Of a DNA stretch of 64,000 nucleotides, positions 1 through 8,043 are shown piece after piece (positions within the stretch are counted from its first letter, which is position 1; each line of letters opens with the position of its first letter). The DNA lies in NCBI RefSeq assembly GCF_010731855.1, contig NZ_AP022620.1:744001-808000 (forward strand), in the 5' to 3' direction. A program made the translations under genes and the position numbers. Origin of the DNA: Mycolicibacterium anyangense (GTDB lineage: Bacteria > Actinomycetota > Actinomycetes > Mycobacteriales > Mycobacteriaceae). The notes beneath the pieces are model-generated. The model did no database searches. It was not told where the DNA came from and saw only the letters and a program-made list of their open reading frames with translations.

Positions 1-200
1 CGCTGACTCATCCCGGTCAGGTAGAGCACCGCTTCGCGCAGTGTCTTCGACGGGATGGTTCCGGTGTTGACGCAGACGCCGCCGAGCATGCGGCCTCGTT
101 CGACGATCGCCACCGTTTTGCCGAGCTTGGCCGCGGCGATGGCGGCTTTCTGCCCGCCGGGGCCCGAGCCGATGACGACGAGGTCGTATTCCAAACCCAT
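1..200 (-). CDS. sthA: Soluble pyridine nucleotide transhydrogenase, N-terminal part (runs off the left edge)
   Basis: Only the first 66 or so codons are in the window. They begin [16 protein letters not shown], a Rossmann FAD-binding GxGxxG segment, and continue to [17 protein letters not shown], which is the redox-active-site region of the pyridine nucleotide-disulfide oxidoreductase fold in its SthA form (one cysteine followed by VNTGTIPSK rather than the CxxxxC pair). SthA is a flavoprotein that moves reducing equivalents between NADPH and NAD+ in the cytoplasm. The start ATG at 200 matches the N-terminus remembered for mycobacterial SthA. The DUF4192 gene diverges from it, as in M. tuberculosis, where the homologous neighbours are Rv2713 and Rv2712c. 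The C-terminal two thirds cannot be seen. Confidence 0.93.
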   Translation of the reverse strand, partial: MGLEYDLVVIGSGPGGQKAAIAAAKLGKTVAIVERGRMLGGVCVNTGTIPSKTLREAVLYLTGMSQ

Positions 201-360
201 GAGCAACAGGTGTACGCCGGTTTGCCGAATCTCGCATGCCGACGGCGGCAATACGACGTGAACACTGAGTCATCCCCAGACCCCACTCCATCCACAGGTT
301 GGCGGGCCGACCAGCTCACCGGTCGGGGTTCTGACGGGGTTTGTTGACAGCGTCGGGGCC

Positions 361-1419
361 ATGACCACCTACCGTCCCGATTTCCGGATCAACCGCCCCG
401 GCGCGCTCATCGCCGCCATCCCTGCCGTGCTCGGGTTCGTCCCCGAGCATTCCCTGGTTCTCGTCGCCCTCGAGCACGGACAGATGGGTGCGGTCATGCG
501 AGCCGACCTCACCGACGCGATGGCCGACGGGATGAGCCGTCTGGTCGAGCTGGCCTCGGCGTCGGGCGCCGAGGCCGTGATCGCCGTGATCGTCGACGAC
601 AAGGGCGCCCCCTGCCCGATGTGCAACGACGACTACCGCGAGCTGTGCGGGGAACTGGGCGCCGGGCTCGCCGACGAGGGCATGACGTTGTACGCCGCGC
701 ATGTGGTCGACCGGATCGAGGTCGGCGGGACGTGGCACTGCGCGGACGGCTGCGATGACAGTGGACCGGTGGAGGATCCGATGGCCTCGCCGCTGGCCGC
801 CGCCGCTGTCCTGGACGGCCGGCGGCTCTACGGGCGGCGGGCGGACCTGCAGGCGGTGATCGCGCTGGACGACCCGGTGCACGCACAGTCGCTGATCGAA
901 CTGATCGGCCGGTGTGCCACCGACAAGGATCCACTGTGGCGGGCCGATGCCGACGCGTGTGGGCGTCGCGATGTCGAGGCGGCGATAGCCGCGGCTGCCA
1001 GGGTCAGCGCGGGTGGGGCACTCGAGGACTCCGAGCTCGCGGCGCTGGCCTGTGCCATCACCGATGTGGCGGTGCGTGACACCCTCTACGCCTTGGCTGT
1101 CGGGTCGGGTGCGGGGGAGGCCGAGACGCTCTGGGCCTTGCTGGCGCGCAGCTTGCCTGGCCCATGGCGGGTGGAAGCGCTTGTCCTGTTGGCGTTTTCG
1201 GCGTATGCCCGCGGCGACGGACCACTGGCGGGCCTGTCGTTGGAGGCGGCGTTGCGCGCTGACCCCGAGCATCGGATGGCCGGGATGCTCGATACCGCCC
1301 TGCAATCCGGGATGCGGCCTGAACAGATTCGGGAACTTGCCGGTACCGGTTACCGGCTGGCCAAGCGGCTCGGTGTGCAGCTGCCGCCGCGCCGGACGTT
1401 CGGCCGGCGCGCGGTCTAG
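361..1419 (+). CDS. DUF4192 family protein
   Basis: This 352-residue cytoplasmic protein starts at the ATG at 361 (MTTYRPDFRINRPGALIAAIP). The opening, with a strand of small hydrophobic residues (VLGFVPEHSLVLVALEHGQMGAVMRADL), is characteristic of the actinobacterial DUF4192 family. The middle carries a cluster of cysteines (CPMC near residue 87, and further Cys within CADGCDD), and the C-terminal half is rich in alanine and leucine helices that look TPR-like. No catalytic motif is recognised, and the function of the family is unknown. It is convergent with ideR, with only 3 nt between the two stop codons, and divergent from sthA. This is a conserved mycobacterial arrangement. Confidence 0.85.
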   Translation: MTTYRPDFRINRPGALIAAIPAVLGFVPEHSLVLVALEHGQMGAVMRADLTDAMADGMSRLVELASASGAEAVIAVIVDDKGAPCPMCNDDYRELCGELGAGLADEGMTLYAAHVVDRIEVGGTWHCADGCDDSGPVEDPMASPLAAAAVLDGRRLYGRRADLQAVIALDDPVHAQSLIELIGRCATDKDPLWRADADACGRRDVEAAIAAAARVSAGGALEDSELAALACAITDVAVRDTLYALAVGSGAGEAETLWALLARSLPGPWRVEALVLLAFSAYARGDGPLAGLSLEAALRADPEHRMAGMLDTALQSGMRPEQIRELAGTGYRLAKRLGVQLPPRRTFGRRAV

Positions 1420-1422
1420 GGG

Positions 1423-2115
1423 TTAGACCTTCTCGACCTTGACGGCGTGGGCCATCTCGTGCGGCAAATCGACGTTCTCGTGACCACCGATGATGATCGT
1501 GACGCTGCCGTTGGGGTTGTTCTCCACTTGCACCCGGGCATTGGGCACCACTCCGGCGTCCTTGAGGCGGCTGATCAGCGCGACGTCGCCTTGGACGTGT
1601 TCGGTGAGCTGACGCACGACCACCGCGACCGGCGAGCCGGCAGGTAATTCGGTCAATCGCACCAGGTTGTAGTCCCGATGCCGAGCGCCGCCGTCGAGGC
1701 CCAGCAGAGTCAGGCCGGGAATCGGGTTGCCGAACGGGGACACGGTCGGGTCATCGAGCACCTTGACCAGTCGGCGCTCGACATCGTCACTCATGACGTG
1801 CTCCCACCGGCAGGCCTCGGCATGCACTTCTTCCCAGGGTAGGCCGATGAAATCGACGAGCAGGCGCTCGGCCAGCCGGTGCTTGCGCATCACCGAGATC
1901 GCCAGCGCGCGGCCCTTCTCGGTCAGTTCGAGGTGACGGTCACCGGCCACATGCAGCAGTCCGTCGCGCTCCATCCGGGCTACGGTCTGGCTGACCGTCG
2001 GGCCGCTCTGTTCGAGCCGCTCGGCGATTCGTGCACGCAGCGGCGTCACGCCCTCTTCTTCGAGGTCGTAGATGGTCCGGAGGTACATCTCGGTGGTATC
2101 GACCAAGTCGTTCAT
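1423..2115 (-). CDS. ideR: Iron-dependent transcriptional repressor IdeR (DtxR family)
   Basis: A 230-residue protein, the normal length for IdeR. It has the expected three parts: an N-terminal winged helix (MNDLVDTTEMYLRTIYDLEE, and the recognition helix QSGPTVSQTVARMERDGL), a metal-binding and dimerisation domain (RLAERLLVDFIGLPWEEVHAEACRWEH, with the Met/Glu/His/Cys ligands of DtxR proteins), and a C-terminal SH3-like domain. With Fe2+ bound, IdeR dimers repress siderophore genes and activate iron-storage genes. The ATG at 2115 is preceded by GAAGGGTGACCT. It lies downstream of sigB in the same orientation, but an inverted repeat separates the two genes. Confidence 0.97.
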   Translation of the reverse strand: MNDLVDTTEMYLRTIYDLEEEGVTPLRARIAERLEQSGPTVSQTVARMERDGLLHVAGDRHLELTEKGRALAISVMRKHRLAERLLVDFIGLPWEEVHAEACRWEHVMSDDVERRLVKVLDDPTVSPFGNPIPGLTLLGLDGGARHRDYNLVRLTELPAGSPVAVVVRQLTEHVQGDVALISRLKDAGVVPNARVQVENNPNGSVTIIIGGHENVDLPHEMAHAVKVEKV

Positions 2116-2188
2116 AGGTCACCCTTCGTCGCCGTCGAGTCTACTGGCGTGGCTGGGCGAATGGTCGGACAACACCGTCCGCATACAG

Positions 2189-2223
2189 CTGTGTGCCCGC
2201 CGGGCAGGCCGACGGGCACACAG
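2189..2223 (-). terminator. Hairpin between sigB and ideR
   Basis: A perfect 11-bp inverted repeat (CTGTGTGCCCG at 2189-2199, CGGGCACACAG at 2213-2223) with a 13-nt loop lies directly downstream of the sigB stop codon. No U-tract follows, as is common for mycobacterial terminators. It probably ends or attenuates the sigB transcript before ideR. Confidence 0.7.
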
Positions 2224-2235
2224 GAGAGGGGTGGT

Positions 2236-3195
2236 TCAGCTGGCGTAGGACCGCAAGCGATCAGCTCGTTCACCGTTGCGGAGCTTGGCCATCACCTCGC
2301 GCTCGATCTGGCGCACGCGCTCGCGGGACAGACCGAACAGCTTGCCGATCTGGTCCAGCGTGCGCGGCTGGCCGTCATCGAGGCCGAACCGCAGCCGGAT
2401 CACCTGGTGCTCGCGTTCATCCAGGGTGGCCAGCACGCTGCGGATATCGGTGTGCAGCAGTTCGGAGATCACCGCGTTCTCCGCCGACATCGCCTCGGCA
2501 TCCTCGATGAAGTCACCCAGCGGGGCTTCCTCGTCACTGCCGACGGGCATGTCCAGGCTCACCGGGTCGCGGCTGTGCTCGAGGAGATCGTTGATCTTCT
2601 CCACCGGGATGCCCGACTCTTCGGCCAATTCCTCATCGGTGGCCTCGCGCCCTAGGTTCTGGTGCATCTCACGCTTGATTCGCGCGAGCTTGTTGACCTG
2701 CTCGACCAGGTGGACGGGCAACCGGATGGTGCGGCTCTGGTCGGCCATACCGCGGGTGATGGCCTGGCGGATCCACCAGGTGGCGTAGGTCGAGAACTTG
2801 AATCCCTTGGTGTAGTCGAACTTCTCCATCGCGCGGATCAAGCCCAGGTTGCCTTCCTGGATGAGATCCAGCAGCGGCATTCCGCGACCGGTGTAGCGCT
2901 TGGCCAACGACACCACCAGGCGCAGGTTGGCCTCCAGCAGGTGGCTGCGAGCGGCTTGACCGTCCCGCACCACGATCGCCAGATCGCGCTTGCGGTTGTC
3001 GCTGAGGCGCTTGCGGGTGTCCAGCAGGTGTTGGGCGTAGAGACCGGCTTCGATGCGCTTGGCCAGTTCGACCTCATCCTCGGCGCTCAGTAGAGCGGTC
3101 TTGCCGATGCCATTGAGATACACGCGCACGAGGTCGGCTGCTGGACTCTGAGCGTCCAGATCGCTGTCAACCCGGCTAGTGGTGGCATTTGCCAT
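2236..3195 (-). CDS. sigB: RNA polymerase sigma factor SigB
   Basis: A 319-residue group 2 sigma-70 factor. It shows region 1.2 ([20 protein letters not shown]), region 2 with the core-binding and -10 recognition segment ([20 protein letters not shown]), region 3, and the region 4 helix-turn-helix ([21 protein letters not shown]). It lacks the long acidic N-terminal extension of SigA. SigB governs general stress and stationary-phase transcription. The ATG at 3195 ([14 protein letters not shown]) has AGGAGG six bases upstream and aligns with the known mycobacterial N-terminus. The open frame continues 22 codons further to 3261, but that would place the start inside the promoter described next. 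Confidence 0.97.
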   Translation of the reverse strand: MANATTSRVDSDLDAQSPAADLVRVYLNGIGKTALLSAEDEVELAKRIEAGLYAQHLLDTRKRLSDNRKRDLAIVVRDGQAARSHLLEANLRLVVSLAKRYTGRGMPLLDLIQEGNLGLIRAMEKFDYTKGFKFSTYATWWIRQAITRGMADQSRTIRLPVHLVEQVNKLARIKREMHQNLGREATDEELAEESGIPVEKINDLLEHSRDPVSLDMPVGSDEEAPLGDFIEDAEAMSAENAVISELLHTDIRSVLATLDEREHQVIRLRFGLDDGQPRTLDQIGKLFGLSRERVRQIEREVMAKLRNGERADRLRSYAS

Positions 3196-3231
3196 GGTGG
3201 CCTCCTGATCGGCTCCGACTGTCAATGTGTC

Positions 3232-3258
3232 CAACGACTGATCGGAGCTAAGAGTTCC
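3232..3258 (-). promoter_or_regulatory. ECF-type (SigE/SigH-like) promoter of sigB
   Basis: On the minus strand GGGAAC is followed after 18 nt by GTTG. This is the GGAAC-N-GTT pattern of SigE/SigH-type promoters, which are known to drive sigB in mycobacteria. The -10 element lies about 37 nt upstream of the chosen sigB ATG, leaving a short leader with the AGGAGG site. This supports the internal ATG as the true start. Confidence 0.7.
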
Positions 3259-3342
3259 CACGGGGCCGTCATCTCACACCCTCTGACGTGCGCAAACGCA
3301 ACGACGTCCTGAGAATGTGCTGAGAAAGGAGCTAGCCGGTGC

Positions 3343-3741
3343 TCAGTGGGAACCGGCGTCGGCCCCTCCGGCCGGATGCGGTTGCGCGGTAGGTGTGATG
3401 CTCGCCTCGATGGCGCGGCGGTCCGGTCGCGGGAACAGCTGGGTGCGGTTGGGCACATCGTTGTAGCGGCGCGGTTCCTCGGCGGTGCGGGGCGGCCGAT
3501 CGTTGGCGATCAACACCGCCATCCACGGCAGCGGAAGCGACACCGCCACGATCGCCAGGGAAATCAGACCGTTGTGCCAGATGCCGTAGGCGACGGCCGC
3601 CAAGATCAGCGCCGGAATGCGAAAAGACATGATCGTCAAGTACTTCCGCACCCGCGCGCGATGCTGCTCCTCATAGGCGGGCGCGGCCGCTGTGATGAGG
3701 ACGGGCCGACCGTCGTCGTCGAAACCCACCTCACGCTTCAT
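3343..3741 (-). CDS. DUF3099 membrane protein
   Basis: A small protein of about 132 residues whose core (VLITAAAPAYEEQHRARVRKY) followed by two adjacent hydrophobic helices (FRIPALILAAVAYGIWH and LISLAIVAVSLPLPWMAVLIAND) is the DUF3099 signature. The C-terminal tail is Pro/Arg-rich and presumably cytoplasmic. Function is unknown. I chose the ATG at 3741 (MKREVGFDDDG); an in-frame ATG at 3759 would add six residues. It lies upstream of sigB on the same strand, about 80 nt before the sigB promoter, and is divergent from the DUF3039 gene. Confidence 0.85.
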   Translation of the reverse strand: MKREVGFDDDGRPVLITAAAPAYEEQHRARVRKYLTIMSFRIPALILAAVAYGIWHNGLISLAIVAVSLPLPWMAVLIANDRPPRTAEEPRRYNDVPNRTQLFPRPDRRAIEASITPTAQPHPAGGADAGSH

Positions 3742-3818
3742 GTCTCTACTGTTCCACATCCGGGGCCGTTTAACCCGGCCGGTTTCTTACATTCCTCTAA
3801 CCGGGCAGAATGGTGTTC

Positions 3819-4058
3819 ATGCAGACCCAGACCATCGAACGGACCGACAGCGACGAGCGCGTCGACGACGGGACCGACGACGACGCTCCCAAGGTCTTCC
3901 ATTACGTGAAGAAGGACAAGATCGCCGAGAGCGCGGTCATGGGGACCCACGTCGTGGCGCTCTGCGGTGAGGTCTTCCCGGTGACCCGGGCGGCCAAGCC
4001 GGGCTCGCCGGTGTGCCCGGACTGCAAGCGGGTCTACGAGTCGCTCAAGAAGGGCTGA
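3819..4058 (+). CDS. DUF3039 protein
   Basis: A 79-residue soluble protein with an acidic N-terminus, then FHYVKKDKIAESAVMGTHVVALCGE and a C-terminal CPDCKRVYESLKKG. One cysteine in VALCGE and the CPDC pair look like zinc ligands. The family is restricted to actinobacteria and its role is unknown. The start MQTQTIERT at 3819 fits my memory of mycobacterial relatives; an ATG three codons earlier (3810) is possible. Its last 14 nt overlap the 3' end of the convergent BrkB-family gene. Confidence 0.85.
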   Translation: MQTQTIERTDSDERVDDGTDDDAPKVFHYVKKDKIAESAVMGTHVVALCGEVFPVTRAAKPGSPVCPDCKRVYESLKKG

Positions 4059-5037
4059 CCGGCTCGCCCTGCGGTTGCGGGCTCGGCTCGGTCGGTTTGG
4101 CCCGGCCGTTGGTGTTCTCGCCCAGCGAGCGGGCTTTGTACTGGAGCCACGTCCGCAGCTGGTGGCCGCGGGGGACCGACGCCGGGAATTCCTCCTGGAT
4201 GGCCGCGTTCAGCTCGGCGCCGATCATGATCGCGAAGCCCAGGAAGAACGCGAACAGCAGGAACGCGATCGGGGTCGCCAGTGCGCCGTAGGTGTAGCCG
4301 GTGCTGGTGATCCAGGTCAGGTAGAACCGCAGCCCCATGGTGGCCACCACGAACACCGCTACTGCCAGTACGGCACCCCAGATCAACCGATGGGTCGGTA
4401 GCGGCTTGGGGAGCGATACCCGGTACAGCACGGTCACCGCGACGATCGCGACGAGGATGAGCGCGGGGAAGTAGCCGTACCGCAGCACGTTGTCCCAGCT
4501 GTCCGGGATGTACTCGGAGACCTTGCGCGGGCCCAGCGCCACGAACGGCGCGGCCGCGATCACCACGAGCAGCATCACCACGTACAGGCCCAACGCGAAG
4601 AAGCGCTGCCGCACCGGGTGCCGCAGCGGCGTCTGGTCGTGGGCTTCGACCACCGAGTCGACGAACGCCGAGACCGCCGACGACCCCGCCCACAGGCTGA
4701 TCACGAACCCCACCGACACCACCTCACCGCGGGCGCCGGCGACGATGTCACGGACGGTCGGCTCGATGATTTCGGCCACGACGTTCTTCGAGAAGAAACT
4801 ATTCGCGGTGTTGATCAGCTGTTCCTGGATCCGCTGCAGAGTGTCCGGACCGAACAGCGGCGCGATATAGGACAGGCTCCCGAGCACCCCCAGCAGCAGC
4901 GGTGGCAACGACAGCACCGACCAGAAACCCGCCTGGGCGGACTCCGAGAAGATCGAATCGTCCCAGCTCTTCGACAGGGTTCTCTTGCTGATGCGCCACA
5001 CGTGGTGGCGGGATGGCTTCACAGGCTGGTCAGTCAT
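4045..5037 (-). CDS. YihY/BrkB family inner-membrane protein
   Basis: A 330-residue integral membrane protein. The N-terminus is cytoplasmic and basic (KPSRHHVWRISKRTL). About six hydrophobic segments follow, including AGFWSVLSLPPLLLGVLGSLSYIAPLF and FVISLWAGSSAVSAFVDSVVEAH, and GSSAVSAFVDS together with LTWITSTGYTYGALATPIAFLLF is typical of the YihY (formerly RNase BN/BrkB) family. The family is not a nuclease; its transport function is undefined. The tail is Pro/Gln-rich. Its orthologue in M. tuberculosis lies in the same place (Rv2707, from memory). Confidence 0.9.
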   Translation of the reverse strand: MTDQPVKPSRHHVWRISKRTLSKSWDDSIFSESAQAGFWSVLSLPPLLLGVLGSLSYIAPLFGPDTLQRIQEQLINTANSFFSKNVVAEIIEPTVRDIVAGARGEVVSVGFVISLWAGSSAVSAFVDSVVEAHDQTPLRHPVRQRFFALGLYVVMLLVVIAAAPFVALGPRKVSEYIPDSWDNVLRYGYFPALILVAIVAVTVLYRVSLPKPLPTHRLIWGAVLAVAVFVVATMGLRFYLTWITSTGYTYGALATPIAFLLFAFFLGFAIMIGAELNAAIQEEFPASVPRGHQLRTWLQYKARSLGENTNGRAKPTEPSPQPQGEPVSPS

Positions 5038-5097
5038 GACCAGTCCAGCATTCCTGACGGTGCCGGTCCTGCCCAGCGACGCGGCCGTCAGGCCGTG

Positions 5098-5289
5098 TCA
5101 TGCGTCCGCGGGGCTCACTTCGATGACGGCGGCCAGCTCCACGAGCTTGGCCTGGTGCTCGTTCGCGTGATGCTGGCAGAACAGCAGTTCGGCTCCAGAA
5201 GGAAGCTTTGCTCGCACCCGGGCCGCCGCACCGCAGCGGTCGCAGCGATCAGCCCTGGTCAATTCGGGACTGGTCAGGGTTGCGTTCAT
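5098..5289 (-). CDS. DUF7455-type small zinc-finger-like protein
   Basis: A 63-residue protein with two pairs of possible metal ligands, CDRCG near residue 17 and CQHHANEH near residue 38, arranged C-x2-C ... C-x-H-H. This pattern matches the short actinobacterial DUF7455 family. Function is unknown; the ligand pattern suggests a structural zinc. It lies downstream of no obvious partner, 60 nt from the start of the BrkB-family gene on the same strand. Confidence 0.8.
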   Translation of the reverse strand: MNATLTSPELTRADRCDRCGAAARVRAKLPSGAELLFCQHHANEHQAKLVELAAVIEVSPADA

Positions 5290-5450
5290 GGGCTCCTCCG
5301 TAAGGTGCTCAGCGCGCCGGCGGTTTCGGCGCCACCGTCGCGTATCTCTACTGTCTCAGACGTTTTGCGTTCCGGCCTTGTTCCCCGGGGGTTTGATGTT
5401 GTGTCGTGTCTCACGCCCGCCTGTGTTGCGCATGGTGGGAGTGTGCTCGT

Positions 5451-5816
5451 ATGTACCCGAACCCGGAATTCCTACTCCACCTGTGCGGACGGCGTGACTG
5501 GGACAACGCCCAGGCCGATGGCGAGCTTCGCCCTGTTTCGCTGGCCGAGGTGGGGTTCGTCCATCTGTCGGCGCCGTATCAGGTGCACCTGCCGGCCAAT
5601 CGGCTCTACTCCGGTCGCACCGACTTGGTGCTGCTGCAGATCGACCCGAGTCGCCTTGCCGCACCGTTGCGTTGGGAACCAGGTGTGCCAACCGATCCCG
5701 AGGCCATGGTGTTCCCACACCTGTACGGGCCGCTACCGGTCGACGCCGTCGTCGAGGTGACCGACTACCGGCCGGCGGCCGACGGCCGCTTCCTGCCGCT
5801 TCAGCCCGCGACGTAG
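5451..5816 (+). CDS. DUF952 family protein
   Basis: A 121-residue protein. LLHLCGRRDWDNAQADGELRP near the N-terminus, GFVHLSAPYQV in the middle and VFPHLYGPLP near the end are the three conserved blocks of DUF952, a small fold related to ADP-ribosyltransferase-like proteins; activity has not been defined. The start at the ATG at 5451 puts these blocks in the usual places. The open frame extends 15 codons upstream without family resemblance. Its 3' end overlaps the convergent ridA gene by 16 nt. Confidence 0.85.
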   Translation: MYPNPEFLLHLCGRRDWDNAQADGELRPVSLAEVGFVHLSAPYQVHLPANRLYSGRTDLVLLQIDPSRLAAPLRWEPGVPTDPEAMVFPHLYGPLPVDAVVEVTDYRPAADGRFLPLQPAT

Positions 5817-6169
5817 GCATCGGCTTCGATCTCGACGAGCAGTCCCGGATCGATCAGGGCCGACACTTCGACCATGGTTGCGGCCGGTCGGATGCCGCCG
5901 AAGAATTCGGCGTGCACCGCGCCGACCGCGCGCCACTGCGAGATATCGGTGACGAAGATCCGGGTGCGGATGACATCGGCGAGTTCCCCGCCGAGGGCCT
6001 GCACAGCAGATCCGATGCGGTGCAATGCGTTTCGGGTCTGCTCGGCAATGTCGGCACCCGGGGCGGTGGTGCCGGACACCACGATCAACCCTCCGGTGCG
6101 TACCGCGCGGGAGTACCCCACCTCAGGTTCGTAGCGGGATTCCGAGGACAAGTTCACCCGTGCGGTCAC
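5801..6169 (-). CDS. RidA (YjgF/YER057c/UK114) family protein
   Basis: A 122-residue protein showing the RidA fold: YSRAVRTGGLIVVSGTTAPG near residue 20, then ALGGELADVIRTRIFVTDI, and RPAATMVEVSALIDPGLLVEIEADAY at the end, including the arginine (R in IRPAAT) that binds the carboxylate of imine substrates. RidA proteins hydrolyse reactive enamine/imine intermediates such as 2-aminoacrylate in the cytoplasm; the exact substrate of this member is unknown. Same position as Rv2704 near sigA in M. tuberculosis. Confidence 0.88.
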   Translation of the reverse strand: MTARVNLSSESRYEPEVGYSRAVRTGGLIVVSGTTAPGADIAEQTRNALHRIGSAVQALGGELADVIRTRIFVTDISQWRAVGAVHAEFFGGIRPAATMVEVSALIDPGLLVEIEADAYVAG

Positions 6170-6326
6170 GGCGGTCAGGGTAGGCCGACGCGGTCGGGCC
6201 GCGCACCCGAGTTTCTCGCTCCGGTTGTTGCTGGTGGTCGGGGACCGCTAGCGTCAATTACGCGGGGGCGGCTTTCCTTCCAGTGCTCGAAGTCCAAGCA
6301 ACTGAAGCGTGCTGGACATGAGGCCG

Positions 6327-6344
6327 CTCCCGCCCGTGGCGGAG
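6327..6344 (-). terminator. Possible weak hairpin after the PGRS-type gene
   Basis: Minus-strand CTCCGCC-ACG-GGCGGGAG forms an imperfect stem with one bulged base, 11 nt downstream of the stop codon of the glycine-rich gene. It is short, and in such GC-rich sequence it could be chance. Confidence 0.3.
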
Positions 6345-6355
6345 AAACTTGGCGA

Positions 6356-7831
6356 TCAGCTGGTCCCGGCGCCGCCCGTACCACCCGATCCGCCGCTGCC
6401 GCCACGGCCGCCGACACCGCTGGACTGCGGTTGGCCGGGTCCGCCCGTGCTGCCGGTGCTGCCAGGGTTGGCGCCGTTAGCGCCTGAACCGCCCTTGCCG
6501 CCGGCGCCGCCCGTGCCACCCGCCCCGCCGGTATTGCTCACGCCGTTGTCGGTGTTGCCGCCGAAGCCGCCGGTACCACCGGTGCCACCGCGACCACCAG
6601 AGCCCACCGTTCCCAGACCGCCGGCGCCGCCGGCGCCGCCGCTGCCACCTGCGCCGCCGTTGTTGGTGCCCGAATCGAAGCTGACACCGCCCGTACCGCC
6701 GGTGCCGCCAGTGCCACCGGGGCCGCCGGTCGCGCCGGTACCGCCCTGACCGCCGATGCCGCCAGAGCCGCCGGCGCCACCGCTGAACCCACCGCCCCCT
6801 TGGCCACCGGTGCCGCCGTAGCCGCCGGATCCGCCGGCACCGCCTAGCTGAGTGCCGGTGCCGCCCTGGCCGCCGTTACCCGCCTGGCCGCCGTTGCCCT
6901 TGGAGGCGATGCCACCAGAACCGCCGGTACCGCCGGAGCCGCCGGTGACGCCGTCGCCGCCCTGGCCACCATTACCGCCGTCGCCACCGGACTCGCCCAG
7001 CCCGCCGGCCCCTCCGGTGCCGCCCTGGCCACCGAGGGCGCCGCCGTTGCCACCGCTACCGCCGTTGCCGCCGGCACCTCCGATAAGCGCGCTGAAGGAG
7101 CTGCCGCCGGCGCCACCGGTTCCGCCACCTCCGCCGCTGCCGGTGTTGCCGTCCAATCCAAACAGGCCGAAGAAACCTCCCCGCCCGGCCGCTCCGCCAT
7201 CGCCGCCGTTACCGCCGTCGCCGCCGTTCCCGACGGTGGTCGGGGACAGCACGCCGCCGTTGGCGCCACTGCCGCCGGTGCCGCCTGCTCCACCGTCGCC
7301 ACCGCGGCCGAAGAAAAACCCGCCTGCTCCGCCGCTGCCGCCGTTGCCGCCGTGGCCCCCGTCGTCGCCGGCCAGGGTGCCCGCGGTGCCGGCAACACCC
7401 GCTCCGCCGTTGCCGCCGTGGCCGAAGAAGAAGCCGCCTGCGCCGCCGTTGCCGCCGTCGAGGCCGTTGCCGCCGTTGCCGAACAGCAGACCGGCGTTGC
7501 CGCCGTTGCAGGCGGCACCGACGCAGCCCGGCTGGGCGTCGGCGCCGTTCCCGATGAAGATGCCGATGATCGGGACGTCACGGATGTTGACGTTGTCGAT
7601 CGGGGTGGCAAACGCGACGGTCCTGGCGGCGACCTGACCACCGGCGGGGCAGTCGGTATTCGTCATGAGGCATTGAAGGCCGCCGGGGGAGGACGCCTCG
7701 GCAGGTGCCGCCTGGGCGGTACCCGCGTTGGCCAGCAGCAGACCGGCGCCGGCGATCGCCGTTCCGATCGCCAGGATCACGGCAGATGATGTGACGGAGA
7801 AATGCGGCCGCACAGCGGAGTGAGACGACAC
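6356..7831 (-). CDS. Secreted PGRS-type glycine-rich repeat protein lacking a PE domain
   Basis: A 491-residue protein starting at a GTG with GAAGGG seven bases upstream. Residues 1-42 look like a Sec signal peptide: a polar start, the hydrophobic stretch [20 protein letters not shown], then a cleavage-like GTAQAA. Residues 43-110 hold four cysteines (54, 61, 103, 108). At about 89-104, [14 protein letters not shown] resembles the GRPLIGNG motif that joins PE and PGRS domains in PE_PGRS proteins. From residue 110 to the end the chain is GGNGG/GGAGG repeats with GLLFGNGG and GGFFFGHGG variants, as in PGRS domains. There is no PE (Pro-Glu) helical domain, so ESX-5 export is unlikely. It sits between ridA and sigA, where M. 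tuberculosis has no such gene. Surface exposure is an inference. Confidence 0.85.
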   Translation of the reverse strand: MSSHSAVRPHFSVTSSAVILAIGTAIAGAGLLLANAGTAQAAPAEASSPGGLQCLMTNTDCPAGGQVAARTVAFATPIDNVNIRDVPIIGIFIGNGADAQPGCVGAACNGGNAGLLFGNGGNGLDGGNGGAGGFFFGHGGNGGAGVAGTAGTLAGDDGGHGGNGGSGGAGGFFFGRGGDGGAGGTGGSGANGGVLSPTTVGNGGDGGNGGDGGAAGRGGFFGLFGLDGNTGSGGGGGTGGAGGSSFSALIGGAGGNGGSGGNGGALGGQGGTGGAGGLGESGGDGGNGGQGGDGVTGGSGGTGGSGGIASKGNGGQAGNGGQGGTGTQLGGAGGSGGYGGTGGQGGGGFSGGAGGSGGIGGQGGTGATGGPGGTGGTGGTGGVSFDSGTNNGGAGGSGGAGGAGGLGTVGSGGRGGTGGTGGFGGNTDNGVSNTGGAGGTGGAGGKGGSGANGANPGSTGSTGGPGQPQSSGVGGRGGSGGSGGTGGAGTS

Positions 7832-8009
7832 GGCAAACCCTTCGGCTGGGAGGTCCGGGAAGAGCTGATCTTGATGATCATGTCATCGCCGGACGGCGCC
7901 GTATAGGTATTTGACTCTGGCGAAGGAATTAGCTGCGCTCGAGTTTGTCCTGATCGCGCGATCTGCTGACGCACGTATGTGGTGCAAATGCCCTACGCTG
8001 CAACACTTT

Positions 8010-8039
8010 ACGAGGCCCCGACTGGTGCCGAGGCCTCGT
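8010..8039 (-). terminator. Terminator hairpin of sigA
   Basis: Just after the sigA stop, the minus strand reads ACGAGGCC - 14 nt - GGCCTCGT, a perfect 8-bp stem, followed by AAAGTGTT. The position 4 nt after the sigA stop codon and the stem strength support a terminator that insulates sigA from the PGRS-type gene. Confidence 0.75.
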
Positions 8040-8043
8040 TCCC

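Noticed and set aside
6356..7831. Label as a PE_PGRS protein
   Set aside because: No PE domain exists. The N-terminus is a signal peptide, so only the PGRS part of the name is kept.
6356..7831. CRISPR or tandem DNA repeat in the glycine-rich region
   Set aside because: The repetition follows codons for Gly-Gly-Asn/Ala and is not in fixed-length repeat-spacer units.
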